Positions 1 through 8,526 of a stretch of 64,000 nt of DNA are shown piece by piece; position 1 is the stretch's first letter; every line of letters begins with the position of its first letter. Made by a program: the position numbers and the translations under genes. Below the pieces are notes generated by a model that worked only from the letters and a program-made list of their open reading frames with translations, was not told where the DNA came from and searched no databases. Source of the stretch: Roseburia hominis (GTDB taxonomy: Bacteria; Bacillota; Clostridia; Lachnospirales; Lachnospiraceae); NCBI GenBank assembly GCA_040702975.1, contig CP159990.1:372001-436000 (forward strand). The letters run 5' to 3'.

Positions 1-433
1 TGTGATGTTGCAAATCAGATATTCTTTAGTTTGCTGCACAAGATTTTGATTGTCGGGATATATAGATTTAGTATAACATATATGTGGCTTGAAGGATAGG
101 TTTTATGTGAGATTTTGCTTTTAATCTTTTTGGTCGGAAGCTCTTACTGTTTCACTATTTTTACAGTATTCACTACGTTTTATAAAATATTGATTAATTC
201 AAGTTTAGCCCACATTTTTATTACGATTACGTTTCAAGACATATTTATAAAATATTGGTTGATTTTAGAATCTGTTTTATATAGAATAAAAGAAAAATAT
301 ATTATAATTATTTAGTCAATATCGCGTAACTTTTACTGCTTTACTATGTTTATAGTATTCATTGCAAAAATAGTTAAATAGTAAGAACTATGTAAAAGAG
401 TGAAATTTTAAAATTATATAAGGAAAAATAGAG
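1..433. other. AT-rich non-coding stretch with diverged direct repeats
   Basis: I see no convincing gene here. A 66-codon open frame at 115-315 has no ribosome binding site and an AT-driven composition, so I leave it out. A diverged direct repeat of about 36 bp is present at roughly 141-176 and 330-365 (shared core like TTTACTGNTTTACTAT and AGTATTCA), and TATAAAATATTG occurs twice at about 181 and 247. The gene at 434 has AAGGAAAA upstream at 420-427. Confidence 0.4.
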
Positions 434-862
434 ATGATACAGGTTAAATTCTATGATTATGTGAAGGATGAGTTACTCAAATTTGCCGTAATAATAGCGA
501 AAAGCCAGAATAAATATGTCTTTTGCAAGCATAAAGAAAGAGATACATGGGAAGTACCCGGAGGTCATCGAAAAATCGGAGAAAATATTATAGATACAGC
601 AAAGCGTGAACTGTACGAGGAAACAGGTGCATTAGAATTTGATATAAAACCTATATGTGTATATTCTGTTATAGATTCTAATGGTTTTGATGATAAGGAA
701 TCCTTCGGAATGCTATTTTTTGCTGATATAAAGTGTTTTGAGGCAGAATTGCATAGTGAGATTGAAAAAATTATAGTAACAGGTGAATTTCCAGAGAGAT
801 GGACATATCCCAGTATTCAACCTGTTTTGATGAAGGAAGCAAGGAAAAGAAGTTATTTATAA
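434..862 (+). CDS. NUDIX hydrolase
   Basis: A 142-residue protein with a complete Nudix box at about residues 42-65: G-x5-E-x7-REL-x-EE-x-G, the Mg-binding and catalytic helix that hydrolyses nucleoside diphosphates linked to another moiety. The text around it (EVPGGH, then RELYEETGA) is classical for MutT-like enzymes. The substrate cannot be told from the sequence. The start ATG follows an AAGGAAAA box. It stands alone in an AT-rich stretch, with a small membrane protein downstream and the parS region beyond, so it is likely accessory to the conserved parAB block. Confidence 0.85.
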   Translation: MIQVKFYDYVKDELLKFAVIIAKSQNKYVFCKHKERDTWEVPGGHRKIGENIIDTAKRELYEETGALEFDIKPICVYSVIDSNGFDDKESFGMLFFADIKCFEAELHSEIEKIIVTGEFPERWTYPSIQPVLMKEARKRSYL

Positions 863-924
863 GGAAGAAGATAATTATATCCCCTTTAAAATGATATAAC
901 AATTTCCTTTGAGAGGGAATCAGT

Positions 925-1188
925 ATGGAATTTATATTAGAATTAGCTTTTGAAGGCAGTATAGAAATAAGTAAAAGTAGAAAAGTACCTAAATATATTA
1001 AGTACCCGTTAATCGTAGTAATAATTTTATTTTTTGTCAGTGTTATTGGAATTATATTTTTTACAGGTATTATATCATTAAAAGATCATTTATTATTAGG
1101 AATACTTCTTATACTATTTGGAATATTTATGTTGATAATGAGTATTATAAAGTTTAAGAAAACATATTTGACTAGAATTGATAATTAG
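925..1188 (+). CDS. Small hypothetical membrane protein
   Basis: An 87-residue protein that I do not recognise. A charged N-terminal part (about residues 1-25, KSRKVPKYIKYP) is followed by two hydrophobic segments at about 28-50 and 55-74, then a basic tail, so it is probably a two-pass membrane protein. GAGAGG at 911-916 gives a plausible ribosome binding site for the ATG. It lies 62 bp after the NUDIX gene with no clear terminator between, so the two may be co-transcribed. No function can be assigned. Confidence 0.5.
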   Translation: MEFILELAFEGSIEISKSRKVPKYIKYPLIVVIILFFVSVIGIIFFTGIISLKDHLLLGILLILFGIFMLIMSIIKFKKTYLTRIDN

Positions 1189-1306
1189 TGATAACAAATT
1201 TTATTTTTAGGTTTAAATTTTCGCTTTTAAATGGAGAGTAAATTGTATTATAGTTATTCATTCTTATAATTTGTTATCCACTTATTTGCTATTTTAGTCT
1301 TAATAA

Positions 1307-1322
1307 TGTTTCACGTGAAACA
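1307..1322. promoter_or_regulatory. parS site 1
   Basis: A perfect 16-bp palindrome TGTTTCACGTGAAACA, the Firmicute parS consensus bound by ParB/Spo0J. It lies 435 bp upstream of parA. A DnaA-box-like 9-mer TTATCCACT (8 of 9 to consensus) lies just upstream at 1274-1282, but one box is not enough to call an origin. The 553-bp gap from 1189 to 1741 otherwise holds only the two other parS sites and a further palindrome. Confidence 0.93.
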
Positions 1323-1604
1323 TTATCAGTAATGATAACCTTTTTTATGAGAGTAAAAGGGTCATGTATGACATGTTTACATGTATATAAATGACTCTTG
1401 AAACCTATAAAATACCGAAAAAATTTAAAATAAATAATTTCTATATTCTATTCATTCTATTATATTCTAAGAAAGTACAATTTACAGCTATATTTTGAAT
1501 AGTATATTCATAACTCTGTTAATTAACAAAGCCTACCAAGTCTTAAGTAAAATTTTCTTTACCATATAATCACCAACAGAAATAATCATGAATAAATTCT
1601 ACTA

Positions 1605-1620
1605 TGTTTCACGTGAAACA
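1605..1620. promoter_or_regulatory. parS site 2
   Basis: A second identical copy of TGTTTCACGTGAAACA. Together with the third site 31 bp downstream it forms a close pair directly in front of parA, which would load ParB clamps and may also couple ParB to parAB expression. Confidence 0.93.
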
Positions 1621-1639
1621 TTTACACAAATTGTGTAAA
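1621..1639. promoter_or_regulatory. 19-bp palindrome between two parS sites
   Basis: TTTACACAA-A-TTGTGTAAA is a perfect 9-bp inverted repeat around one base. It abuts parS site 2 and sits 12 bp before parS site 3, in the likely promoter region of parAB. It is not a parS variant. It could be an operator for another regulator; which one is unknown. Confidence 0.45.
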
Positions 1640-1651
1640 GTGCTAAAAAGA

Positions 1652-1667
1652 TGTTTCACGTGAAACA
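1652..1667. promoter_or_regulatory. parS site 3
   Basis: A third perfect TGTTTCACGTGAAACA, 74 bp upstream of the parA start codon, in the parA leader or promoter region. Confidence 0.93.
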
Positions 1668-1741
1668 TTGGTGGATTTTGAAAAAGATTGGTGTTACAAT
1701 ATAAATGTAGCTCGTGTTTTTAGATGAAAGGGGTTTAATAA

Positions 1742-2509
1742 ATGGGAAGGATTATTGCAGTTGCCAATCAGAAGGGCGGTGTAGGAAAAACTACTACAGC
1801 AATAAATTTGTCTTCGTGTTTAGCATCTTTGGGTCAGAAAGTGCTGGCAGTTGATATGGACCCGCAGGGCAATATGACAAGCGGCTTAAGCGTTGATAAA
1901 GACGGAGTTGAATACACGGTATATGATTTGATCATAGGGGAGGCATCTATAGATCAGGTCCTCTGCAGAGAAGTGTTTGAAAATCTGGATGTTTTGCCGA
2001 CAAATATTGATTTATCCGGTGCGGAAATTGAACTTTTAGATGTGGAAAACAAAGAATATATTTTGAGGAACGAGATAAATAAGATACGAGATAATTATGA
2101 TTTTGTTATTATTGATTGTCCGCCGTCACTTAGTATGCTTACAATCAATGCAATGACGACCGCCGATACGGTACTTGTGCCGATACAGTGCGAATATTAT
2201 GCGTTGGAAGGATTAAGTCAGTTAATCAGGACGATTCAGCTTGTGAAAGAAAGATTAAATGAAAAGTTAGAGATCGAGGGCGTTGTGTTTACAATGTATG
2301 ATGCGAGAACAAATCTTTCATTGCAAGTTGTTGAAAATGTAAAGGATAATTTGAATCAAACAATCTATAAGACAATCATACCCAGAAATATACGTTTGGC
2401 AGAGGCACCAAGTCATGGGCTGCCAATCAATCATTATGATCCGAAGTCAACTGGGGCGGAAAGTTATATGTTATTGGCAGATGAAGTGATTCATAAAGGA
2501 GAAGAATAA
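1742..2509 (+). CDS. parA: ParA/Soj chromosome-partitioning ATPase
   Basis: A 255-residue MinD/ParA-type deviant Walker ATPase. The Walker A signature KGGVGKTTT lies at residues 11-19, with the second lysine of the deviant motif, and a Walker B-like stretch FVIIDCPPSLS follows near residue 120. Length is normal for chromosomal Soj proteins. ATP-bound ParA dimers bind DNA and interact with ParB-parS complexes to segregate origins; in Bacillus the homologue also affects DnaA. The start has GAAAGGGG upstream. parB follows after 2 bp, so the two are one transcription unit, with three parS sites directly upstream. Confidence 0.96.
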   Translation: MGRIIAVANQKGGVGKTTTAINLSSCLASLGQKVLAVDMDPQGNMTSGLSVDKDGVEYTVYDLIIGEASIDQVLCREVFENLDVLPTNIDLSGAEIELLDVENKEYILRNEINKIRDNYDFVIIDCPPSLSMLTINAMTTADTVLVPIQCEYYALEGLSQLIRTIQLVKERLNEKLEIEGVVFTMYDARTNLSLQVVENVKDNLNQTIYKTIIPRNIRLAEAPSHGLPINHYDPKSTGAESYMLLADEVIHKGEE

Positions 2510-2511
2510 TA

Positions 2512-3420
2512 ATGGCAATAAAACGTAGCGGATTAGGTAAAGGATTGGACAGCCTGATTCCAGATAATAAATCTGTAAAAAATGTTAAAAAGGAAGCAGA
2601 AAAACAGGAAGAAAAGCAAAATTCCGGCCCTGTTATGATGAAAATCAATGATGTTGAGCCGAACAGAGAACAACCGAGAAAAAATTTCGAAGAAGACACT
2701 CTTCTTGAATTGTCGGATTCAATTAAACAGTTTGGGGTACTTCAACCGTTGATTGTTCAAAAGCGAAAAGATTATTATGAAATTATTGCCGGAGAGAGAC
2801 GCTGGAGAGCAGCTAAGATGGCAGGAATCAAGGAAGTACCTGTAATTATCAAGGAATATACAGATCAGGAAATTCTGGAGATTTCTTTGATTGAGAATAT
2901 TCAGAGAGAAAACCTGAATCCGATTGAGGAAGCTATGGCATTTAAAAAACTGCTCCATGAATTCAATCTTAAGCAGGACGAAGTGGCGGAGAGAGTTTCA
3001 AAGAGCAGAACTGCTGTTACGAATTCCATGCGTTTGTTAAAATTGGACGAGAGAGTACAGCAGATGATCATTGATGATATGATTTCAACTGGACACGCAC
3101 GGGCGTTACTTGCAATCGATGATGGCGAACTGCAGTACAATCTGGCAAATAGAATATTTGACGAAAAATTGAGCGTGCGTGAAACAGAAAAACTGGTAAA
3201 GGATATCAAAAACCCGAAAAAAGAGAAAGCAAAACCGGAAATCAAGAATTCGTTTGTTTATGAGGATTTAGAAGAGAGAATGAAACATGTTATAGGGACA
3301 AAAGTACATGTAAATCACAAGGCGAACGGAAAGGGAAAAATTGAAATCGAGTATTATTCAGACAGCGAATTAGAACGTATATTCGATTTACTGATGACAA
3401 TACGTGAAGGAGAATCATAA
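2512..3420 (+). CDS. parB: ParB/Spo0J CTPase clamp protein
   Basis: A 302-residue ParB family protein. A short N-terminal ParA-contacting peptide (KRSGLGKGLDSLIP) is followed by the CTP-binding ParB/Srx-like domain with GERRWRA at 94-100 and ENIQREN at 128-134. A helix-turn-helix at about 155-176 reads parS, and a C-terminal dimerisation region follows. It binds the three parS sites upstream of parA, loads and spreads as a CTP-dependent clamp and recruits condensin. Start ATG is 2 bp after parA; the DUF4446 gene begins 2 bp after its stop, indicating tight coupling. Confidence 0.96.
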   Translation: MAIKRSGLGKGLDSLIPDNKSVKNVKKEAEKQEEKQNSGPVMMKINDVEPNREQPRKNFEEDTLLELSDSIKQFGVLQPLIVQKRKDYYEIIAGERRWRAAKMAGIKEVPVIIKEYTDQEILEISLIENIQRENLNPIEEAMAFKKLLHEFNLKQDEVAERVSKSRTAVTNSMRLLKLDERVQQMIIDDMISTGHARALLAIDDGELQYNLANRIFDEKLSVRETEKLVKDIKNPKKEKAKPEIKNSFVYEDLEERMKHVIGTKVHVNHKANGKGKIEIEYYSDSELERIFDLLMTIREGES

Positions 3421-3422
3421 AT

Positions 3423-3965
3423 ATGGAGAGTAAAATCTTATCAGCACTGGGGATAGACCCGGCATACATTTTTATTTTGCTGATTATGTTGATTATTTTG
3501 ATGTTTTTATTGTATGTAAATGTAAATATGAAATATAATCGGTTAAAAAGCAGCTACTCATCGTTTATGCGAGGGCGAGACGGAAAGAACCTAGAGCAGA
3601 GTATTCTTGAAAAGTTTGATGAATTAGATGAAATTGCCGCTATTTGTAAAAAGAATCTTGCTGATATTAGGGAAATCTCTCAGGGAATTAAGGGAACCTA
3701 CCAAAAGGTAGGAATTGTAAAATATGATGCGTTCAATGAGATGGGTGGAAAACTCAGTTTTGCATTAACTCTTCTCGATGGAAATGACAGTGGCTGGATC
3801 ATCAATGCAATGCATAGCCGGGAAGGCTGCTATACATATATTAAAGAGATTGTCCGCGGAGAGAGTTATATCGAGCTTTCCGGAGAGGAAGCAGAATCCC
3901 TGGAGCAGGCGATTTATCAGGAAGTATACGATCCGGAAGTACATGGAGCTATTATGCAGAAGTAA
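3423..3965 (+). CDS. DUF4446 family membrane protein
   Basis: A 180-residue protein of the DUF4446 family, recognised from the position after parB and the pattern of one N-terminal membrane segment (about residues 13-33, FILLIMLIILMFLLYV) followed by a short helical linker and a conserved domain containing YDAFNEMGGKLSFALTLLD and GDSGWIIN-type residues. The C-terminal domain is predicted to be cytoplasmic. The molecular role is unknown. Conserved linkage to parAB in Clostridia suggests a link to chromosome or division functions. The gene begins 2 bp after parB. Confidence 0.85.
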   Translation: MESKILSALGIDPAYIFILLIMLIILMFLLYVNVNMKYNRLKSSYSSFMRGRDGKNLEQSILEKFDELDEIAAICKKNLADIREISQGIKGTYQKVGIVKYDAFNEMGGKLSFALTLLDGNDSGWIINAMHSREGCYTYIKEIVRGESYIELSGEEAESLEQAIYQEVYDPEVHGAIMQK

Positions 3966-3978
3966 AATCAAAAATCTT

Positions 3979-4007
3979 TTGACTATGTTTTCTGAATATA
4001 GTATGAT
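3979..4007 (+). promoter_or_regulatory. Putative sigma-A promoter for serS
   Basis: TTGACT (3979-3984), a 17-bp spacer and TATGAT (4002-4007) lie between DUF4446 and serS, leaving a leader of about 120 nt. No T-box specifier or antiterminator structure is evident in it. Confidence 0.5.
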
Positions 4008-4132
4008 TGATAAAATGCGAATAAAAATAAAACTAAGAGTAAAAAATAAGAGTTTTGTGAAAACTAAATTTGAAAAATTGCGATTATTTGATAAAGATTA
4101 TGGGAAACTTGAATAGAGAAGGAGAATAAATT

Positions 4133-5413
4133 ATGTTAGATATTAAATTTGTGAGAATGAACCCAGATGTAGTAAAGGAAAACATCAAAAAGAAATTTCA
4201 GGACGAAAAGTTACCTTTGGTAGATGAAGTCATCGAATTAGACAAACGCAATCGTGAAATCAAACAGGAAGTGGAAGCGCTGCGTGCTGATCGAAATAAG
4301 ATTTCCAAACAGATTGGTGCATGTATGGCTCAGGGAAAGAAGGAAGAGGCAGAGGAGTTTAAGAAGCAGGTACAGGCAAATGCTGCTCGTGTAGATGAAC
4401 TGTCTGCTGAGGAGAAAGATGTAGAAGCACAGATTAAGAAAATTATGATGACGATTCCGAATATTATCGATCCTTCCGTACCGATTGGAAAAGATGATAG
4501 TGAAAATGTAGAAAACGAAAGATTTGGCGAGCCGGTTGTACCGGAATTCGAGATTCCATATCATACGGAAATTATGGAGAAATTTAATGGTATTGATCTG
4601 GAAAGCGCAGGAAGAGTAGCCGGAAATGGATTCTATTACCTGATGGGAGATATTGCCCGCCTTCATTCCGCAGTGATCTCTTATGCAAGAGATTTCATGA
4701 TTGACAGAGGATTTACCTACTGTGTACCTCCGTTCATGATCCGCAGTAATGTTGTAACAGGCGTTATGAGCTTTGCTGAGATGGATTCCATGATGTATAA
4801 GATCGAGGGTGAAGATTTGTATTTAATCGGAACCAGCGAGCATTCTATGATTGGTAAATTCATTGACACGATGTTGGAGGAGGAAAAACTTCCGCAGACA
4901 CTCACCTCCTATTCTCCGTGTTTCAGAAAAGAGAAAGGAGCTCACGGTATCGAGGAGCGTGGTGTATACAGAATACATCAGTTTGAAAAACAGGAAATGA
5001 TCGTTGTATGTAAGCCGGAAGACAGCATGGATTGGTATGAAAAAATGTGGAAAAATACAGTTGATCTGTTCCGTTCTCTTGATATCCCGGTTCGTACGCT
5101 GGAATGCTGCTCCGGTGACCTAGCAGATCTGAAAGTAAAATCTTGTGATGTGGAAGCATGGTCTCCGCGTCAGAAGAAGTATTTCGAGGTGGGAAGCTGC
5201 TCTAACCTGGGAGATGCGCAGGCAAGACGCCTTGGAATCCGCGTGAAAGGAAAAGATGGAAGCAAATATTTTGCTCATACTCTGAATAATACAGTAGTGG
5301 CTCCGCCGAGAATGCTGATCGCATTTTTGGAAAATAACCTTCAGGCAGACGGCTCTGTGAGAATTCCCGAAGTGCTTCGTCCATATATGGGTGGAAAGAC
5401 TGAGATAAGATAA
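4133..5413 (+). CDS. serS: Seryl-tRNA synthetase
   Basis: A 426-residue class II aminoacyl-tRNA synthetase that charges tRNA-Ser (and tRNA-Sec where present). The N-terminal antiparallel coiled-coil arm that binds the long variable arm of tRNA-Ser covers about residues 25-105 (KQEVEALRADRNKISKQI and following). The catalytic domain shows motif 2 around CFRKEKGAHG and motif 3 around NNTVVAPPRMLIAFLENN near the C-terminus. Length is standard. GAAGGAG at 4119-4125 fixes the ATG start. Location after parAB-DUF4446 is typical for Lachnospiraceae. Confidence 0.97.
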   Translation: MLDIKFVRMNPDVVKENIKKKFQDEKLPLVDEVIELDKRNREIKQEVEALRADRNKISKQIGACMAQGKKEEAEEFKKQVQANAARVDELSAEEKDVEAQIKKIMMTIPNIIDPSVPIGKDDSENVENERFGEPVVPEFEIPYHTEIMEKFNGIDLESAGRVAGNGFYYLMGDIARLHSAVISYARDFMIDRGFTYCVPPFMIRSNVVTGVMSFAEMDSMMYKIEGEDLYLIGTSEHSMIGKFIDTMLEEEKLPQTLTSYSPCFRKEKGAHGIEERGVYRIHQFEKQEMIVVCKPEDSMDWYEKMWKNTVDLFRSLDIPVRTLECCSGDLADLKVKSCDVEAWSPRQKKYFEVGSCSNLGDAQARRLGIRVKGKDGSKYFAHTLNNTVVAPPRMLIAFLENNLQADGSVRIPEVLRPYMGGKTEIR

Positions 5414-5509
5414 TTGTCTAATAGAAAAAACAGCTAAGTTGCAGAAGCTAATACTATAAAATTGTCAGGTAGTTAAATATGCACTGACATAAATATAAAG
5501 AGGTAAATT

Positions 5510-6385
5510 GTGCATAAATTTTTAAAAGCTATTGGATTTCATAACATAAATTCAGAAAAGATTTGGTTTGAATTTCTTCGTGATGCAGAGGAACATTTTA
5601 CCGGATATGAAAGAATTTCTCTGGAAGAAGGGCTTGATTTCTGTGAGCTGCGTAAGGTTTGCGGGGTCAGTATCGGAATTTTCTCTTATGGAGTTATAGG
5701 TGATGATGAAATTTATAGCCGGGAATATTATCTGCCCTATTTTGAGGGAAGCGGTGTCACGTCTTATGCCGATATTATTGTGGAGAGGCGAAGTGACAGG
5801 AAGGCATATGTGGGAATTTGTGAAGATGCCAAGGTGGGAGTCAGCCTTATTTTTCATCTGATCAATGGAATGGAATATGCGAAGGAGCTGCAGATTGGTA
5901 ATATTCCCAAAAGCTCTACCTCTGTAACACTTTCCGGGCTTGCCTGTTCGGGAACGATCCTGTTTCCGGTCATGAAGAGCAGCCAGCAGGTACAAGAGAG
6001 CCGTGAGGAATCCCGCAATCGAATGATGCTTATAAGCGCTGCCAGGGAAGGAAATGAAGAAGCAATCGAAAGTTTGACCATGGACGATATCGATACATAT
6101 TCCGAGGTGTCCAGAAGGCTGCAATATGAAGATGTGTATAGTATCGTCGATACGTATTTTATGCCGTATGGCGTGGAATGTGACCAGTATTCAATATTGG
6201 GTGAGATACTTGATATGGATACAGTGGAAAACAAATTGACTGGTAAAACAGTTTATGTGCTTACTCTGGAAGTCAACGAATTGCAGTTTGATGTATGTGT
6301 TCCGGTAGAAAAGGTTACCGGGCAGCCGGAGATCGGGAGAAGATTTAAGGCGAATATATGGTTACAGGGGAGAATTAATTTCTAG
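5510..6385 (+). CDS. DUF3881 family protein
   Basis: A 291-residue protein I recognise as DUF3881, a Lachnospiraceae family without known function. It starts MHKFLKAIGF; the start codon is GTG with AGAGG at 5499-5503. No signal peptide or membrane segment is visible. The first half has mixed alpha/beta character with conserved-looking stretches EGLDFCELRKVCGVSIGI and FEGSGVTSYADI; the C-terminal part holds a possible small-domain repeat (DVYSIVDTYFMPYGVECDQY, ILGEI). It follows serS by 96 bp and precedes a terminator, so it may share the serS transcript. Confidence 0.8.
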   Translation: MHKFLKAIGFHNINSEKIWFEFLRDAEEHFTGYERISLEEGLDFCELRKVCGVSIGIFSYGVIGDDEIYSREYYLPYFEGSGVTSYADIIVERRSDRKAYVGICEDAKVGVSLIFHLINGMEYAKELQIGNIPKSSTSVTLSGLACSGTILFPVMKSSQQVQESREESRNRMMLISAAREGNEEAIESLTMDDIDTYSEVSRRLQYEDVYSIVDTYFMPYGVECDQYSILGEILDMDTVENKLTGKTVYVLTLEVNELQFDVCVPVEKVTGQPEIGRRFKANIWLQGRINF

Positions 6386-6407
6386 AAATAATATGTTGAG
6401 AAAAATG

Positions 6408-6447
6408 CTGCAAGTGTGGAAAATGTGTCTGCGCTTGCAGTGTTTTT
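6408..6447 (+). terminator. Rho-independent terminator after DUF3881
   Basis: CTGCAAG (6408-6414) pairs with CTTGCAG (6434-6440) and is followed by TGTTTTTG. It closes the serS-DUF3881 unit. Confidence 0.6.
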
Positions 6448-6590
6448 GTTGTTATATATGTCTAAGTGAAGATTAGCTGGTTATTCATTTTAGTTGTCAA
6501 ACATACTTAAAATTTGGAAGGATTAAATTCAACCCCAAGGTGGAATTTCGGATTACAAGTAATATACCTGAAAATAGTAGATTTTATTTA

Positions 6591-6619
6591 TTGACAAAAA
6601 GCCTATTAAAAGGTATCAT
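6591..6619 (+). promoter_or_regulatory. Putative sigma-A promoter upstream of tRNA-Arg
   Basis: TTGACA (6591-6596), a 17-bp spacer and TATCAT (6614-6619). It is about 120 bp upstream of the tRNA, so the primary transcript would carry a leader that must be processed. A 16-bp direct repeat (TAAGTGAAGATTRGCT) at 6463-6478 and 6638-6653 brackets the promoter. Confidence 0.5.
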
Positions 6620-6742
6620 ATTATAGTATTAATAGTTAAGTGAAGATTGGCTATAAGCCATATCTTTCAAAAGTCCATAGAAAATATGGAATTCAATTAA
6701 ATTCATATGCATTTCGCATATTTCTCAAAAAATAAATAATAG

Positions 6743-6814
6743 GTTCCCTTAGTTAAATGGATATAACAAGCGCCTCCTAAGCGCTAGTTGTGAGTTCGAT
6801 TCTCGCAGGGAACG
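6743..6814 (+). tRNA. tRNA-Arg (anticodon CCT)
   Basis: A full cloverleaf. The acceptor stem GTTCCCT (6743-6749) pairs with AGGGAAC (6807-6813), with discriminator G6814. The D arm GTTA/TAAC encloses a GG loop. The anticodon stem AGCGC/GCGCT encloses loop CTCCTAA with anticodon CCT at 6776-6778. The T arm GTGAG/CTCGC encloses TTCGATT. CCA is not encoded. It reads AGG codons. An accessory abiE locus and gene fragments start directly downstream, which fits a tRNA used as an integration hot spot, though I see no integrase next to it. Confidence 0.95.
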
Positions 6815-6822
6815 GTTTTAAG

Positions 6823-6854
6823 AACAGCCTTTTCCAGAGACGGGAAAGGCTGTT
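6823..6854 (+). terminator. Terminator after tRNA-Arg
   Basis: AACAGCCTTTTCC (6823-6835) and GGGAAAGGCTGTT (6842-6854) form a stem of about 12 bp, followed by TATTAG. The U-tract is weak, but the position right after the tRNA supports termination. Confidence 0.7.
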
Positions 6855-6940
6855 TATTAGGTATCAAATATACCTAAGTACACACAAATAAAAGGACAAT
6901 ATATTTCTACACACGATTCTTATGATACATACTATGTATT

Positions 6941-7824
6941 TTAATTCCAACTTTTAGATTCTTTGTTCCACCTACTATTAAACGATGAATCATTTCGAAT
7001 AGCTTCTGCAATTGGCATAAGTAATGATTTAATCAGGGATATCGTATTTTTAAAATCCACTTGCATAAGAGCCTTCTTCTTTTTAATGAAAGATTTCCAT
7101 CTGCTTTGCCTTGTAGCATCTTCTGTGAAATCAGCTTCGAAAGCTATAATATCATCAAAACCAGTTCCTCTATGACAGAATGTTTCGACAATTGCATTTT
7201 TCAGTTCTGATCCATCAAGAACATACCTATCTGCTAAAACATAGATATCATAAAAATCTTTATATCTGCCATTCGCAAGACCAAGTGATACAAATGCTTC
7301 AAACTTCTCTGCTATTACAGAATAGATGGAATAAGCATACACTTTGGGCATTTCCATATCTAACAAAACAGGGAAGTCCATTTTCATTCTTTCAGGATAG
7401 ATCACATCACCAAAGCCTATGTCGATGGATACCGGCACTTTTGTTCTATCTAGATATCCCATGATAGAAACATCCACTCCATGGTATTCTTTAAATTCTG
7501 TTATATTAATCACTTTTAGTGTATCTAGGTCAAATCTAATGGCATCATCACATTTAATCAAAAAGATATCTTTGAAAATCTTTTTCATTTCGTCTGCATT
7601 GTTGGGAATATGTTGAGCAAGCAGATCGATGTCCATTGTTGCGCGTGTATATTCCCCATCAAATAATGCATATAGAAAAGTGTAAATCGTTCTGCATATA
7701 AAGAGACAGATATCCTATAGATGGTTCTCTCCAAACCAAAGGTTACCAATTTATCCTGCATGGTTTTCCCATCCTTTACAGCCTGATTCTTTAATCTAGC
7801 TTTTACTGATCTCGCATTTGTCAT
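6941..7824 (-). pseudogene. abiEii-type toxin (nucleotidyltransferase), frameshifted
   Basis: AbiEii toxins are nucleotidyltransferases of type IV toxin-antitoxin and abortive-infection systems. The N-terminal part reads from ATG 7824 (MTNARSVKARLKNQA) to about 7690. The rest of the protein (RATMDIDLLAQHIPNN... KFEAFVSLGLANGRYKDFYDI) continues in another frame down to 6941. At the break, around 7680-7692, the text passes from AERFTL straight into the codons for LYALFDG. The family usually has the L-K-G-G substrate-binding motif here, so roughly ten bases encoding it appear deleted, which also shifts the frame. The start overlaps the abiEi stop by 4 bp (ATGA). I conclude the toxin is inactive. 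Confidence 0.8.
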
Positions 7825-8417
7825 ACAAGTACCTCCAGATATGATTTCATAACATCTCCACATTTCAGCATATTTGCATATCGAATAAGCCGATTCAAAT
7901 TGCGGTCTTTTCTATGCAAATACGTAGTAAGTACTTCCTTAGTTTCTTCAATTCCAATCTTTTCACGGTAAAAAACGATATCTACAACTGTTTTCTCAAT
8001 ATTATAGATTCTGAATTGATTGTTTCCGTTTTTTACTGTTTCGATTCCTACATCAAAACGTTCATCTGTAAAATAGCACACATTCAGCTCTGGCCAATCC
8101 GGAAGAGTAGAAACTTTTGATTTTCTTGGAATTGCAACATCGATAGCTTCCGGTCTGTACGTTGACAGATTATAATATACAGCTGCGCTCAGCAGGCATA
8201 CTACTCCGCCGGGAACAAAGGCATATGCATAATAAAAATCCGACTCTTCACCTTGAAAGTTTGCGTTTTCATAGAATTTCTTATTTAGTTTTATTAGTAT
8301 GCCCTGATTCACCATCTGATTTATCTTATAATAAGAGAAACCCTTGTCTTTTAGTTCTTGCACCGAAAAGATCATCTGATCATCTGGAATTATGGCTGCG
8401 TTCTGCATATCTCTCAC
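7821..8417 (-). CDS. AbiEi-type antitoxin / transcriptional regulator
   Basis: A 198-residue protein with an N-terminal winged-helix (about residues 15-60: ELKDKGFSYYKINQMVNQGILIKLNKKFY) and a C-terminal AbiEi-like domain (IDVAIPRKSK, then YNIEKTVVDIVFYREKIG). In the AbiE family this protein represses its own operon and neutralises AbiEii. The ATG could be at 8417 or three codons in; the upstream GAGGTGAGAG on the minus strand supports the first. It precedes the toxin gene with a 4-bp overlap. A palindrome sits in its promoter. The reading frame is intact although the toxin is broken. Confidence 0.85.
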   Translation of the reverse strand: MRDMQNAAIIPDDQMIFSVQELKDKGFSYYKINQMVNQGILIKLNKKFYENANFQGEESDFYYAYAFVPGGVVCLLSAAVYYNLSTYRPEAIDVAIPRKSKVSTLPDWPELNVCYFTDERFDVGIETVKNGNNQFRIYNIEKTVVDIVFYREKIGIEETKEVLTTYLHRKDRNLNRLIRYANMLKCGDVMKSYLEVLV

Positions 8418-8497
8418 CTCAATTTCAGTATATCCAAAATTACAATAAATATTTAAATAAATTTCGGCATTTTAATATTCCGCCGTATTTTATTTAA

Positions 8498-8526
8498 ATT
8501 GTACAAATCACATTGTGATTTGTCAA
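8498..8526 (-). promoter_or_regulatory. abiEi promoter with palindromic operator in the spacer
   Basis: On the minus strand TTGACA (8521-8526), a 17-bp spacer and TACAAT (8498-8503) form an ideal sigma-A promoter. The spacer is essentially filled by the palindrome CAAATCACA-t-TGTGATTTG (8504-8522). This placement suggests autorepression by AbiEi, which is known to bind inverted repeats at its own promoter in characterised systems. Confidence 0.75.

Noticed and set aside
115..315. 66-codon open frame in the first 300 bp
   Set aside because: No ribosome binding site, AT-driven hydrophobic composition and overlap with direct repeats; looks like chance.
1274..1282. Replication origin at the DnaA-box-like sequence
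   Set aside because: Only one imperfect box was found and dnaA is not in the window, so an oriC call is not supported.
3778..4116. 112-codon frame overlapping the DUF4446 gene and the serS leader
   Set aside because: It is out of frame inside a clearly coding gene, and the remainder covers the putative serS promoter.
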